From contig CAVSLM010000001.1 in assembly GCA_963728895.1 (NCBI GenBank), positions 62,001 through 126,000 of the forward strand: DNA of 64,000 nucleotides, given 5' to 3'. Origin of the DNA: CAVSLM01 sp963728895 (GTDB taxonomy: Bacteria; Pseudomonadota; Gammaproteobacteria; JBBQDK01). Positions 1 to 10,085 of this stretch are shown here, in pieces (the first letter of the stretch is position 1; every line of letters begins with the position of its first letter). The notes under the pieces are model-generated. The model saw only the letters and a list, made by a program, of their open reading frames with translations, ran no database searches and was not told where the DNA came from. The translations under genes and the position numbers were made by a program.

Positions 1-422
1 TGCTCCAGGTCCAGCCGGCCCGCGACCATCGTGGCATCGAAGTTGCCGACCCAGGTCGAGCCCATGCCGGCCGCAACCACGGCAAGCTGCGCATAGGCCG
101 CGGCGATGGTTGCATCCTGCACCGCGTAGAGCTGCCTGCCGCGTTCGCCGAACTCGCGCGCCGAGCGTTGCGCGTCGCTGCAGAACACCAGGGTCACGGG
201 CGCCTCGGCAACGAAGGACTGACCGCCCGCGGCGGCACTCAGCACCGCGCGGTCTTCGTACGCCCTCACCACGATGATCCGGTATGCCTGCAGATCGCCC
301 GCCGACGGCGCGGCGCAGGCCATCTCCAGAATGGCGTGCAGTTTTTCGGGCTCCACCGGCATGTCGGCCTGGTACTTGCGCACCGAATGGCGGCGCCGCA
401 CGGTTTCGAAGAAATCCCACAT
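1..422 (-). CDS. Nitroreductase family protein (5' part, runs off window start)
   Basis: The first 140 or so residues of a nitroreductase-family flavoprotein, starting at the ATG at 422 and continuing past the left edge. The N-terminus (WDFFETVRRRHSVRKYQ) is the typical FMN-phosphate-binding start, with the RRRHSVRKY arginine cluster, followed by APSAGDLQAYRIIVV, the usual second flavin-contact segment, and QDATIAAAYAQLAVVAAGMGSTWVGNF, the helix and glycine-rich stretch of the dimer core. Members reduce nitro compounds, quinones or related substrates with NAD(P)H; the substrate cannot be told from this fragment. It is codirectional with bamD downstream, 34 bp or so away from its 3' end on the other side of the shared intergenic space. 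The call of the family is firm; the enzyme activity is inferred. Confidence 0.85.
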   Translation of the reverse strand, partial: MWDFFETVRRRHSVRKYQADMPVEPEKLHAILEMACAAPSAGDLQAYRIIVVRAYEDRAVLSAAAGGQSFVAEAPVTLVFCSDAQRSAREFGERGRQLYAVQDATIAAAYAQLAVVAAGMGSTWVGNFDATMVAGRLDLE

Positions 423-455
423 GGGCAAGTCTCCCTGTACCGAGGGTAGCGTGCG

Positions 456-1220
456 CTAGCGCGTCGCGCGGGCAGCCCCGCCGCGCGGGAAATTCATCTG
501 CAGCACCCGCTGGGCATCCTGCGCCAGGCTGTTCATGTCCATCTTCCGGTAGGCCTGGACCAGGATCTCGAGCGCGCGCGGAATGGCGGGCGTCCGATCG
601 TAATGCTGGATGACGTATTCGGCGCGGTTTGCCGCAGCCACGTAAGCGGACCGCCGCAGGTAATAGTCGGCGACGTGTACCTCGTACATGGCCAGATTGT
701 TGCGCAGGAAAATCATGCGCTGCCGCGCGTCTTCGGCGTAGCGGCTGTTGGGAAACTTGCGCACCAGCTCTCCGAAGTCCTGGAACGAGTGCCGCGCAGC
801 GCCCGGGTCACGTTCCGAGGGATCGAGGGGCAGATAGCGGTCGATCAGGCTCTGACCGCGACCGAAGTTCGCCAGGCCCCTCAGGTAATAGGCGTAATCG
901 ACATTCGGGTGCCGCGGGTGGATCTTGATGAAGCGATCCGCCGCGGCGATGGCCGAATCGGGCTCGTCGAACTTGTAATAGGCATAGGCAACCTCGAGCT
1001 CGGCCTGTTGCGCGTAGGGCCCGAACGGATAGCGCGCCTCAAGGGATTCGAAGTACTTGATGGCCGTTTCGTAGTTGCCGTCGTTGAGCTGATCTTTCGC
1101 TTCGTTGTAGAGCTTGCTGGCCGACCAGTCCTTGGTCTCGTCGATTTCCTCCGGCAGCAGGCTGCAGCCGGCCAGCAGGAGCAGCAGCCAGGCAATGGAG
1201 GCGAGGTTCGTCAGGCGCAT
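456..1220 (-). CDS. bamD: Outer membrane protein assembly factor BamD
   Basis: Essential lipoprotein of the BAM complex, which inserts beta-barrel proteins into the outer membrane from the periplasmic side. The 254-residue protein begins with a lipoprotein signal peptide (LLLLLAGCSLLPEE, lipobox LAGC), followed by TPR-like repeats recognisable from NYETAIKYFESLEARYPFGPYAQQAELEVAYAYYK and the conserved HPNVDYAYYLRGLANF segment. The reading frame is open further upstream, but the lipoprotein signal makes the ATG at 1220 the correct start. It diverges from rluD, the same arrangement as in Escherichia coli. The length is normal for the family. Confidence 0.96.
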   Translation of the reverse strand: MRLTNLASIAWLLLLLAGCSLLPEEIDETKDWSASKLYNEAKDQLNDGNYETAIKYFESLEARYPFGPYAQQAELEVAYAYYKFDEPDSAIAAADRFIKIHPRHPNVDYAYYLRGLANFGRGQSLIDRYLPLDPSERDPGAARHSFQDFGELVRKFPNSRYAEDARQRMIFLRNNLAMYEVHVADYYLRRSAYVAAANRAEYVIQHYDRTPAIPRALEILVQAYRKMDMNSLAQDAQRVLQMNFPRGGAARATR

Positions 1221-1332
1221 GCCGGGATTTCCGAGCTGTAGCGGGAGGCGTGTCGACAGTGCGGCGCAGTATACCCTAAACTTGCCGGCACATTGCAGGG
1301 CCAGCCGGCCTGCACCGCGGTCCCTACCGGCG

Positions 1333-2310
1333 ATGACCCAGTCCGAAACACTTACCCAGCGCATCCCCGATCACCTCGCCGGCCTGCGTCTGGACCAGGC
1401 GTTGACCGAGCTGTTTCCCGAGTTCTCCCGCAGCCGCATCCAGCAGTGGATCCGCGAGGGGCGGGTGCGGGTGGACGCGCGCCGGTTGCGACCGCGCGAT
1501 CCGGTTGCCGGCGGCGAATGGGTGGAGCTTGATGCATCGGGCGCACCCGCCACCGGCGCCGAGTGCCTGCCGGAGCCCATTGCGCTGCAGGTCGTCCATC
1601 GCGACGAGGCACTGCTGGTCATCGACAAACCGGCTGGACTGGTCGTGCATCCCGGTGCCGGTAACCGCGCCGGTACGCTGCAGAACGCGCTGCTGCACTA
1701 TCTGCCGGCGCTTGCCGAGCTGCCGCGTGCGGGGCTGGTGCATCGCCTGGACAAGGACACCAGCGGGCTGCTGGTGGTTGCGGTGACCCTGCAGGCGCAT
1801 GCCCGTCTGGTGGCGCAGCTGCAGAGTCATTTGGTGGAGCGCGAGTACGAGGCGCTGGTTAATGGCTTCATGACCGGCGGGGGGACGGTGGAGGGTGCGA
1901 TCGGGCGACACGCCACCGAGCGCACGCGCATGGCGGTGAGCGCGGTCGGACGGCCCGCCCTGACCCACTACCGCGTGGTCGAGCGTTATCGCGCGCATAC
2001 CCGCATCCGGGTGAATCTGGAAACCGGCCGCACCCATCAGATCCGCGTGCACATGAGCCACATCCATTATCCGCTGCTCGGCGATCCCGTATACGGCGGC
2101 CGTGCGCGCGTTCCGGCAGGCGCAAGCCCGGCATTGCTGCAGGCGCTGCAGGGCTTTCGTCGCCAGGCGCTGCATGCCGGGCGTCTGGCACTCCAGCACC
2201 CGGTCACGGCGCAGCGCATGGAGTGGCGTGCGCCACTGCCGGAGGACCTGCACTCGCTGATCGCGGTGCTGCGCGAGGACGCGGTTGAGGGTCGGCAAGG
2301 CCACTCGTGA
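1333..2310 (+). CDS. rluD: 23S rRNA pseudouridine synthase RluD
   Basis: Makes pseudouridines in helix 69 of 23S rRNA (positions 1911/1915/1917 in E. coli). The 325-residue protein has an N-terminal S4 RNA-binding domain (about residues 15-75, SRSRIQQWIREGRVRVDARR) and the RluA-type catalytic domain with the motif HRLDKDTSG at about residue 136, whose Asp is the catalytic nucleophile, and GRTHQIRVH at about 232. The frame is open well upstream, but the ATG at 1333 gives the standard N-terminus. It diverges from bamD and its stop overlaps the GTG start of pgeF by four bases (GTGA), so the two are translationally coupled. Confidence 0.95.
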   Translation: MTQSETLTQRIPDHLAGLRLDQALTELFPEFSRSRIQQWIREGRVRVDARRLRPRDPVAGGEWVELDASGAPATGAECLPEPIALQVVHRDEALLVIDKPAGLVVHPGAGNRAGTLQNALLHYLPALAELPRAGLVHRLDKDTSGLLVVAVTLQAHARLVAQLQSHLVEREYEALVNGFMTGGGTVEGAIGRHATERTRMAVSAVGRPALTHYRVVERYRAHTRIRVNLETGRTHQIRVHMSHIHYPLLGDPVYGGRARVPAGASPALLQALQGFRRQALHAGRLALQHPVTAQRMEWRAPLPEDLHSLIAVLREDAVEGRQGHS

Positions 2311-3077
2311 GCGGACCGGGCGTGGCAGAGCCGTGGATCACGCCGGATTGGCCGGTCCCGCGCGGAGTGCGCGCGGTGAGCACCACCCGCGGTGGCGGGG
2401 TCAGCGAGCCACCCTATGACAGCCTCAATCTCGGCACTCACGTCGGCGATGACGAGCGCGCGGTGACCGAGAACCGGGCACGACTGTGCCGTTCGCTGGA
2501 CCTGCCCGGGAGTCCGCGCTGGTTGCGTCAGGTGCATGGCCGGTGCGCGGTTTCGGCAACGCAGGCGCCGCCCGATTGCATTGCCGATGCCAGCTACACC
2601 GACCGCCCCGGTGTGGTGTGCGCCGTTCTGACGGCGGACTGTCTGCCCGTGCTCCTGTGTGACAGCCGTGGCCGGCGGGTCGGCGCCGCGCACGCCGGTT
2701 GGCGTGGCCTTGCCGCAGGGGTGCTCGAGCAGACTGTCGCCGCGATGGAACTCGACCGCGATGCGCTGGTCTGGCTGGGGCCGGCGATCGGTCCGGAGCG
2801 CTTCGAGATCGGCGCCGAGGTACGCCAAGCGTTCCTGGCCCACGACGCCGGCGCCGGGCTCGCGTTTCGACACGTAGCGGAGGGCCGCTGGCGGGCCGAT
2901 CTGTATCAACTTGCCCGCCGCCGACTCGCCCGATGCGGGATCACGCGCATCTACGGCGGACACTGGTGTACCGCGGGCGATGCGCAGCGCTTCTTTTCCT
3001 ACCGTCGGGACGGTGCGACCACCGGACGCATGGGTACGCTGATCTGGTTGGATTCCGATACCGCATCCTCACGCTAG
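2307..3077 (+). CDS. pgeF: PgeF/YfiH-type laccase-domain protein (polyphenol oxidase family)
   Basis: A 256-residue multicopper-oxidase-unrelated 'laccase domain' protein. The family was named for polyphenol oxidase activity; homologues have been shown to act as purine nucleoside phosphorylase/adenosine deaminase, and E. coli YfiH (PgeF) corrects a peptidoglycan editing error. Seen in the sequence: STTRGGGVSEPPYDSLNLG near the N-terminus, the metal-site motifs ADCLPVLLCD and AAHAGWRGLAAGVLE, and the C-terminal GGHWCTAGDAQRFFSYRRDG. The GTG start overlaps the rluD stop. The order rluD-pgeF followed by clpB nearby is conserved in gammaproteobacteria. Confidence 0.93.
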   Translation: MSGPGVAEPWITPDWPVPRGVRAVSTTRGGGVSEPPYDSLNLGTHVGDDERAVTENRARLCRSLDLPGSPRWLRQVHGRCAVSATQAPPDCIADASYTDRPGVVCAVLTADCLPVLLCDSRGRRVGAAHAGWRGLAAGVLEQTVAAMELDRDALVWLGPAIGPERFEIGAEVRQAFLAHDAGAGLAFRHVAEGRWRADLYQLARRRLARCGITRIYGGHWCTAGDAQRFFSYRRDGATTGRMGTLIWLDSDTASSR

Positions 3078-3409
3078 CAGTCTCACCGGAAACCCGGATG
3101 TTGGCGCAGGGCTTTCGCCGCTCTGGAGCGAAAGGGGTAGCCGGTAGCTCCCCTTGAGTGAAGAGCAAGCTCGGGCGCGCGTGAGAACCAGCCAGGGCCG
3201 GGAAAGGCATCTCAGCGGTCACGGTGAAGCACGGCCGCGGGCTGGAACAGGCGCAGCAGCCTCAGCAACCGAGGGTGGAACAAGTGACAGCGCTTCCACC
3301 AATTGTGCAGGGCCAGTGCCCGCCTGATTCCCGGGGAAGCCCACTGGCAGTCGCCGCGCCGCGGGCCCGCAGGTATCATGGCGCCCCGTTTAGTCTCCGC
3401 GTGCCCGAC
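3078..3409. other. Intergenic gap pgeF-ZIP transporter
   Basis: About 330 bases without a supportable gene. On the minus strand a 55-codon frame (about 3212-3379) ends in an Arg/Leu/His-rich tail (HLFHPRLLRLLRLFQPAAVL) that looks a little more protein-like than its surroundings, but it has no good ribosome binding site and no recognisable family. No clear terminator hairpin was seen. Confidence 0.3.
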
Positions 3410-4189
3410 ATGGCCCCGCTGACATGGATAACGCTGCTGGCCCTGCTGGGCGGCGTGCTGAGCGTTCTCGCAGCGTCGCTGTTCCTGCTGCTGGGAGAGC
3501 GGCTGCGCGCGAATCTGTTGCCGCATCTGGTGAGCTTCGCCACCGGAGCGCTGCTGGGCGCGGCCTTTCTGGCCTTGCTGCCGCACGCGCTGGAGGGCTC
3601 GCCGGATCCCGATCCCCATTCCATCGGCCTCACGGTGCTGATCGGTCTGCTGCTCTTCTTCGTTCTGGAAAAGATGGTGCTGTGGCGTCATTGTCACGAG
3701 GACCATTGCGAGGTGCACGACCCTGACGCCGCACACCGTCGCGCACCGGCCGGGATCCTCATCCTGGTGGGAGACGGCATCCACAACTTCGTGGATGGCG
3801 TGCTGATCGCGGCGGCCTTCCTGAGTGACCTGCACCTCGGTGTGATCACCGGTCTTGCAGTCGCGGCGCACGAGATTCCGCAGGAGCTGGGCGACTTCGC
3901 CATTCTGCTGCACAGCGGTTACAGCCGGCTGCGGGCGCTGGTGCTGAACGTGCTCTCCAGTCTGACGACGGTATTCGGCGCCTGGCTCGCCTATTATGGA
4001 TTGCAGCGCATCGAGCACGTCCTGCCGTATGTGCTGGCGCTTGCGGCCTCGAGCTTCGTGTATATAGCGGTGGCCGATCTCATTCCGGGTCTGCACCGGC
4101 GCGTCCAGCTCCAGGAGACCGTGCAACAGGTGTCGCTGATTGCGCTCGGCGCCGCCGTCATTTACGTTGCACACTCGACCTTGCACTGA
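3410..4189 (+). CDS. ZIP family metal transporter
   Basis: A 259-residue integral membrane protein predicted to import zinc or other divalent metal ions. It has about eight hydrophobic segments, a His-rich cytoplasmic loop after the third one (WRHCHEDHCEVHDPDAAHRR), and the two signature helices of the binuclear metal site: GDGIHNFVDG at about residue 122 and AAHEIPQELGDF at about 150. These are the TM4 HNxxD and TM5 HEIPxE motifs of the ZIP family. The ATG at 3410 is preferred over the long upstream extension because it starts directly at the first membrane segment. Metal specificity cannot be read from sequence. Confidence 0.92.
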   Translation: MAPLTWITLLALLGGVLSVLAASLFLLLGERLRANLLPHLVSFATGALLGAAFLALLPHALEGSPDPDPHSIGLTVLIGLLLFFVLEKMVLWRHCHEDHCEVHDPDAAHRRAPAGILILVGDGIHNFVDGVLIAAAFLSDLHLGVITGLAVAAHEIPQELGDFAILLHSGYSRLRALVLNVLSSLTTVFGAWLAYYGLQRIEHVLPYVLALAASSFVYIAVADLIPGLHRRVQLQETVQQVSLIALGAAVIYVAHSTLH

Positions 4190-4249
4190 GCGGTCGCGGA
4201 GCGCGATGCGCGAGCCGCCTGCGACTGCCGTGCGCGGAGGGTTGCTGCC

Positions 4250-4771
4250 GTGAACAATTGGCACATGTTGACCGTGGTGGGGGAGGATCGTCCGGGGATT
4301 GTGGCGCGCCTCACCCATGCGCTGTACGAGGGGGGGTGCAACCTGGGCGAAGCCTCGATGATGCGCCTGGGCGGCAACTTCACCATCATGCTGATGGTGA
4401 GCTACGCCGGCAGCGCCAGGTCGCTGGAATCGCTGGTGGAGCCAGTCGTGGACTCGCTGGGGCTGCACCTGCATATCGACCGCATCGCGGGCACCCTGCA
4501 CCGGCACGTCGAGCCTGACGTGCGCATCACCGTGACCGGCGCGGATCGTGCCGGCATCGTCGCACAGGTCACCGGGGCACTCGCCGAAGCCGGGCTCAAC
4601 ATCCTCGATCTCACCTCGGACGTCGCGGGAACCGAAGCGCACCCAATCTATGTCATGCACATCGAGGGACGGGCAGGGGAGGGGATAGAGCCCCTGCAGT
4701 CGGCGCTGGAGGCGGTTACGCGCGACGGGATCGAGGCCAGTATCCATCCCATCGACACCATGATCGGGTGA
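4250..4771 (+). CDS. gcvR: GcvR-like double ACT-domain protein
   Basis: A 173-residue protein with two ACT domains, residues about 5-75 (LTVVGEDRPGIVARLTHALYEGG) and about 90-165 (ITVTGADRAGIVAQVTGALAEAG). This is the layout of GcvR, the accessory repressor that binds GcvA and controls the glycine-cleavage operon in enterics. Neither gcvA nor gcvTHP is in this window, so the regulatory target is inferred from family only. The start is GTG at 4250. It lies eight bases upstream of def and is probably cotranscribed with it. Confidence 0.8.
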   Translation: MNNWHMLTVVGEDRPGIVARLTHALYEGGCNLGEASMMRLGGNFTIMLMVSYAGSARSLESLVEPVVDSLGLHLHIDRIAGTLHRHVEPDVRITVTGADRAGIVAQVTGALAEAGLNILDLTSDVAGTEAHPIYVMHIEGRAGEGIEPLQSALEAVTRDGIEASIHPIDTMIG

Positions 4772-4778
4772 GCGCGCG

Positions 4779-5294
4779 ATGGCGGTGCTTGATATCCTCA
4801 CCTGGCCGGACCCGCGCCTGAAGCAGCAGTCCGAGTCCGTCGTGCAGTTCGATGCCGCGCTGGCGCAGTTCCTGTCCGATCTTGAGCAGACCATGCGTGC
4901 CGGACCCGGCGGGGTAGGCATCGCGGCGCCGCAGGTCGGGCGCTTTCAGCGCATCGCGGTGGTCGACGTATCGGAGAAGCGTGGCGTGACCAACCACGGC
5001 CGACTGATCCTGATCAACCCCGAGATCACTGCCTGGGAAGGCTATGCGGTCGGTCGTGAGGGCTGCCTTTCGGTCCCGGACTACACCGGCAACGTGATCC
5101 GCGCCACCTCCATCGAGCTCGAGGCGCTGGACCCCGAAGGCAGCACCCGACGCTATCAGCTGGAGGGCTTCGAGGCGCGTGCCGTGCAGCACGAGATCGA
5201 TCACCTGGACGGGCTGCTGTTTCTGGACCGTCTGGTCAGCCGGCGCAACGATCTGTTCCGGCGCAAGGTCTATCAGGCTCCGAAGAAGCCTTGA
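4779..5294 (+). CDS. def: Peptide deformylase
   Basis: Removes the formyl group from the N-terminal methionine of nascent proteins. The 171-residue protein contains all three active-site motifs of the family: GVGIAAPQVG (about residue 46), EGCLS (about 93, metal-binding Cys) and HEIDH (about 137, two metal-binding His and the catalytic Glu). Most gammaproteobacteria carry def with fmt near the chromosomal terminus of rsm genes; here it is instead in a gcvR-def-clpB run, so a second deformylase may exist elsewhere. The last codon and stop overlap the -35 element of the clpB heat-shock promoter. Confidence 0.95.
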   Translation: MAVLDILTWPDPRLKQQSESVVQFDAALAQFLSDLEQTMRAGPGGVGIAAPQVGRFQRIAVVDVSEKRGVTNHGRLILINPEITAWEGYAVGREGCLSVPDYTGNVIRATSIELEALDPEGSTRRYQLEGFEARAVQHEIDHLDGLLFLDRLVSRRNDLFRRKVYQAPKKP

Positions 5295-5318
5295 AAACCA
5301 CGCAGCGGCCCCCACTTA
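5290..5318 (+). promoter_or_regulatory. Sigma-32 (RpoH) heat-shock promoter of clpB
   Basis: CTTGAAA at 5290-5296 and CCCCACTTA at 5310-5318 are separated by 13 bases. This closely matches the RpoH consensus CTTGAAA, 13-14 bases, CCCCATnT. It lies about 90 bases upstream of the clpB start, where a heat-shock promoter is expected, and its -35 overlaps the def stop codon. Confidence 0.8.
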
Positions 5319-5406
5319 GGCCGCATGAATAGCGGGCGTACGACCCTCCGGCGGCTGTGGGCTGCCGTGTTTCTCCGGAACCAAGAGCCATGCGGAGTTC
5401 GAACCC

Positions 5407-8004
<2,598 letters not shown>

Positions 8005-8108
8005 GCGTGCACGCGGGGACTGCGCAGCAGGAGAGCGAACGAACGCGCCGGCGCTATCCGCGGGCATCGCCGACGCCCGGGAGCAGCGGAGGCTGAACGG
8101 CAGGATCC

Positions 8109-9293
8109 ATGGCGACCGACGAAGAACAGAGCCGCGTGCGTCCTGCCTACGACGGCGGATCGCTGGTCAATCTGATGGGCACACTGGAGGCCGCTCTCGG
8201 CGGACCAGGTACCGACTACCCGCGGCTGGCTTCGATGCTGTCTGCCGGCGAGCTCGGCGCGGCGCGCAAGGTGGTGCTGCTGGTCATCGACGGTATGGGC
8301 TATCACTATCTGCTCGGGCGTGGTCCGGGGAGTCATCTGCATCAGGACCTGCGCGGTGCGCTCACCTCGGTCTTCCCGTCCACGACGGCGAGTGCCATTT
8401 CCACCTTTCTGACCGGTGTCGCCCCCCAGCAGCACGCCATCACGGGCTGGTTCATGTATCTGCGCGGGCTCGGAATGGTCACCACCATCCTGCCGTTCCG
8501 TTCCCGTGCCGGTGGGCTGGATCTGGCCGCCGCCGGGTTCGACCCGCGGCGAGTGCTCGGCGCAGCGCCGGTATTCGACCGCCTGCCGGTGTGCTCGCAG
8601 ATCCTGCTGCCGCACTCCATCGTCGATTCCGCCTACAGCCGGGCCGGGGCCGGGCGCGGTATGCGCCACGGTTACGCCAGTCTCGATGCGCTTTTCACCA
8701 GCCTGCTACAGCGTCTGCGCGAGCCGGACCCCGGTTTCACCTATGCCTACTGGCCGGATTTCGACCGCCGCGCGCACGTGCATGGTGTCGACAGTGTCGC
8801 GGTGCACGAGCATTTTGCCGAAATCGACGCGGCGTACGCGCGTCTCGTGGCACAGGCGCAGGGCAGCGACGCGCTGCTCATCGTCACCGCCGACCACGGA
8901 TTCGTGGATGTCGAGCCGGAGGATTACGTGGAGCTCGACGATCATCCGGTGCTGCAGCGCTGTCTCGCACTTCCCCTGTGCGGCGAGCCGCGCGTCGCCT
9001 ACTGCTACGTGCGACCGGGCGAGCAGACGCGGTTCCAGGACTACGTGAATGAGCATCTCGCGCATGCCTGCACCCTCTATGAGAGCAGAGCACTGGTGGC
9101 GCAAGGCTGGTTCGGATGCGGGCCGCCCCACCCGGCGCTTGCGGAGCGCGTCGGTGACTACGCCATGCTCACGAAGGCGCGGTACGTGATCAAGGACTCG
9201 GTGAGCGGCGAACGACCGTTCCGCCCGCGCGGCGTGCACGGCGGCACGTCGCCCGAGGAAATGCGGGTGCCACTCATCGTGCGCCCGCTCTGA
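8109..9293 (+). CDS. Type I phosphodiesterase/nucleotide pyrophosphatase family protein
   Basis: A 394-residue member of the alkaline phosphatase superfamily. Seen: VLLVIDGMGYHYL (about residue 57, first metal Asp), SVFPSTTASAIS (about 90, nucleophilic Thr/Ser region), YWPDFDRRAHVHG (about 215) and VTADHGF (about 261), which together form the two-metal hydrolase site. No signal peptide is visible, so it is probably cytoplasmic or membrane-associated. Substrate is unknown; family members hydrolyse nucleotide, phospholipid or phosphonate diesters. Its stop is directly followed by the ATG of the DUF1614 membrane protein, which implies a two-gene operon. Confidence 0.85.
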   Translation: MATDEEQSRVRPAYDGGSLVNLMGTLEAALGGPGTDYPRLASMLSAGELGAARKVVLLVIDGMGYHYLLGRGPGSHLHQDLRGALTSVFPSTTASAISTFLTGVAPQQHAITGWFMYLRGLGMVTTILPFRSRAGGLDLAAAGFDPRRVLGAAPVFDRLPVCSQILLPHSIVDSAYSRAGAGRGMRHGYASLDALFTSLLQRLREPDPGFTYAYWPDFDRRAHVHGVDSVAVHEHFAEIDAAYARLVAQAQGSDALLIVTADHGFVDVEPEDYVELDDHPVLQRCLALPLCGEPRVAYCYVRPGEQTRFQDYVNEHLAHACTLYESRALVAQGWFGCGPPHPALAERVGDYAMLTKARYVIKDSVSGERPFRPRGVHGGTSPEEMRVPLIVRPL

Positions 9294-9977
9294 ATGGCAA
9301 GACCCGTGGCGATGCGCCCGCCCGGTTCGGCAATGCGGCTGCTCATCTTCGTGGGTGGCCTGGCGCTGCTGATGGCATTCGTCCAGGTTGGCGCCCTGAC
9401 CCTCGCCTTCGACAAGCTCGGTCTGTCGCCGGGCTCGGCCATGCTGCTGCTGCTCACCTCGGTGATCGGGAGCACCCTCAACCTGCCCTTGTTCATGGTC
9501 GATGCCCGTCCGCCTCCCCAGGAATACATGAGCACGCTGCGAGGATCGATCGGCGACACGCGCCAGCCCTTCACCGGCAAGACAATGATCGCGGTGAACG
9601 TCGGAGGCGGTCTGGTGCCCACGTTCTTTTCGGCATATCTGATCGCCTTCCATGGCCTGCCGCTGTGGGACGTGGTGCTGGCGGTGACGTTGCTCGCCAC
9701 CATCTCACACGTGGTCAGCCGTCCCGTTCCGGGCATCGGCATCGGCATGCCCGTGCTGGTGGCGCCGGTGAGCGCCGCAATGGTGGCGCTGCTGCTGCTT
9801 CCCGAGCAGAGTGCACCGCTCGCCTACATCGGCGGCACCATGGGCGTGCTGATCGGCGCCGACCTGCTGCGCCTGCGCGATGTGCGCCGCCTTGGTACGC
9901 CGATCGCCTCCATCGGTGGGGCAGGCACCTTCGACGGGATATTCATCACGGGAATCGTGGCGGTACTGCTGACCTGA
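9294..9977 (+). CDS. DUF1614 family membrane protein
   Basis: A 227-residue polytopic membrane protein with about seven hydrophobic segments. The sequence matches the DUF1614 pattern: GSTLNLPLF, an internal NVGGGLVPTFFSAYLI and the C-terminal GGAGTFDGIFITGIVAVLL. Function is not established. The ATG follows the TGA of the preceding phosphodiesterase-like gene with no gap, so the two are almost certainly coexpressed. The gene is convergent with the ABC transporter on the other strand; no clear terminator was found in the 108-base gap between them. Confidence 0.85.
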   Translation: MARPVAMRPPGSAMRLLIFVGGLALLMAFVQVGALTLAFDKLGLSPGSAMLLLLTSVIGSTLNLPLFMVDARPPPQEYMSTLRGSIGDTRQPFTGKTMIAVNVGGGLVPTFFSAYLIAFHGLPLWDVVLAVTLLATISHVVSRPVPGIGIGMPVLVAPVSAAMVALLLLPEQSAPLAYIGGTMGVLIGADLLRLRDVRRLGTPIASIGGAGTFDGIFITGIVAVLLT

Positions 9978-10085
9978 CTTGCGCCGACGAATCGAAGGAT
10001 GCTCCGAGCGCACGGGTCGACGCCATCGCGATAGCGTGGTCGTCGGGACTGTGTGCCCGAACGGCTTGGACCAGGCCACCTCAGG

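Noticed and set aside
3212..4921. 569-codon minus-strand frame over the ZIP and gcvR genes
   Set aside because: It is the shadow of well-identified plus-strand genes, with Arg/Gln/His-rich composition and no family.
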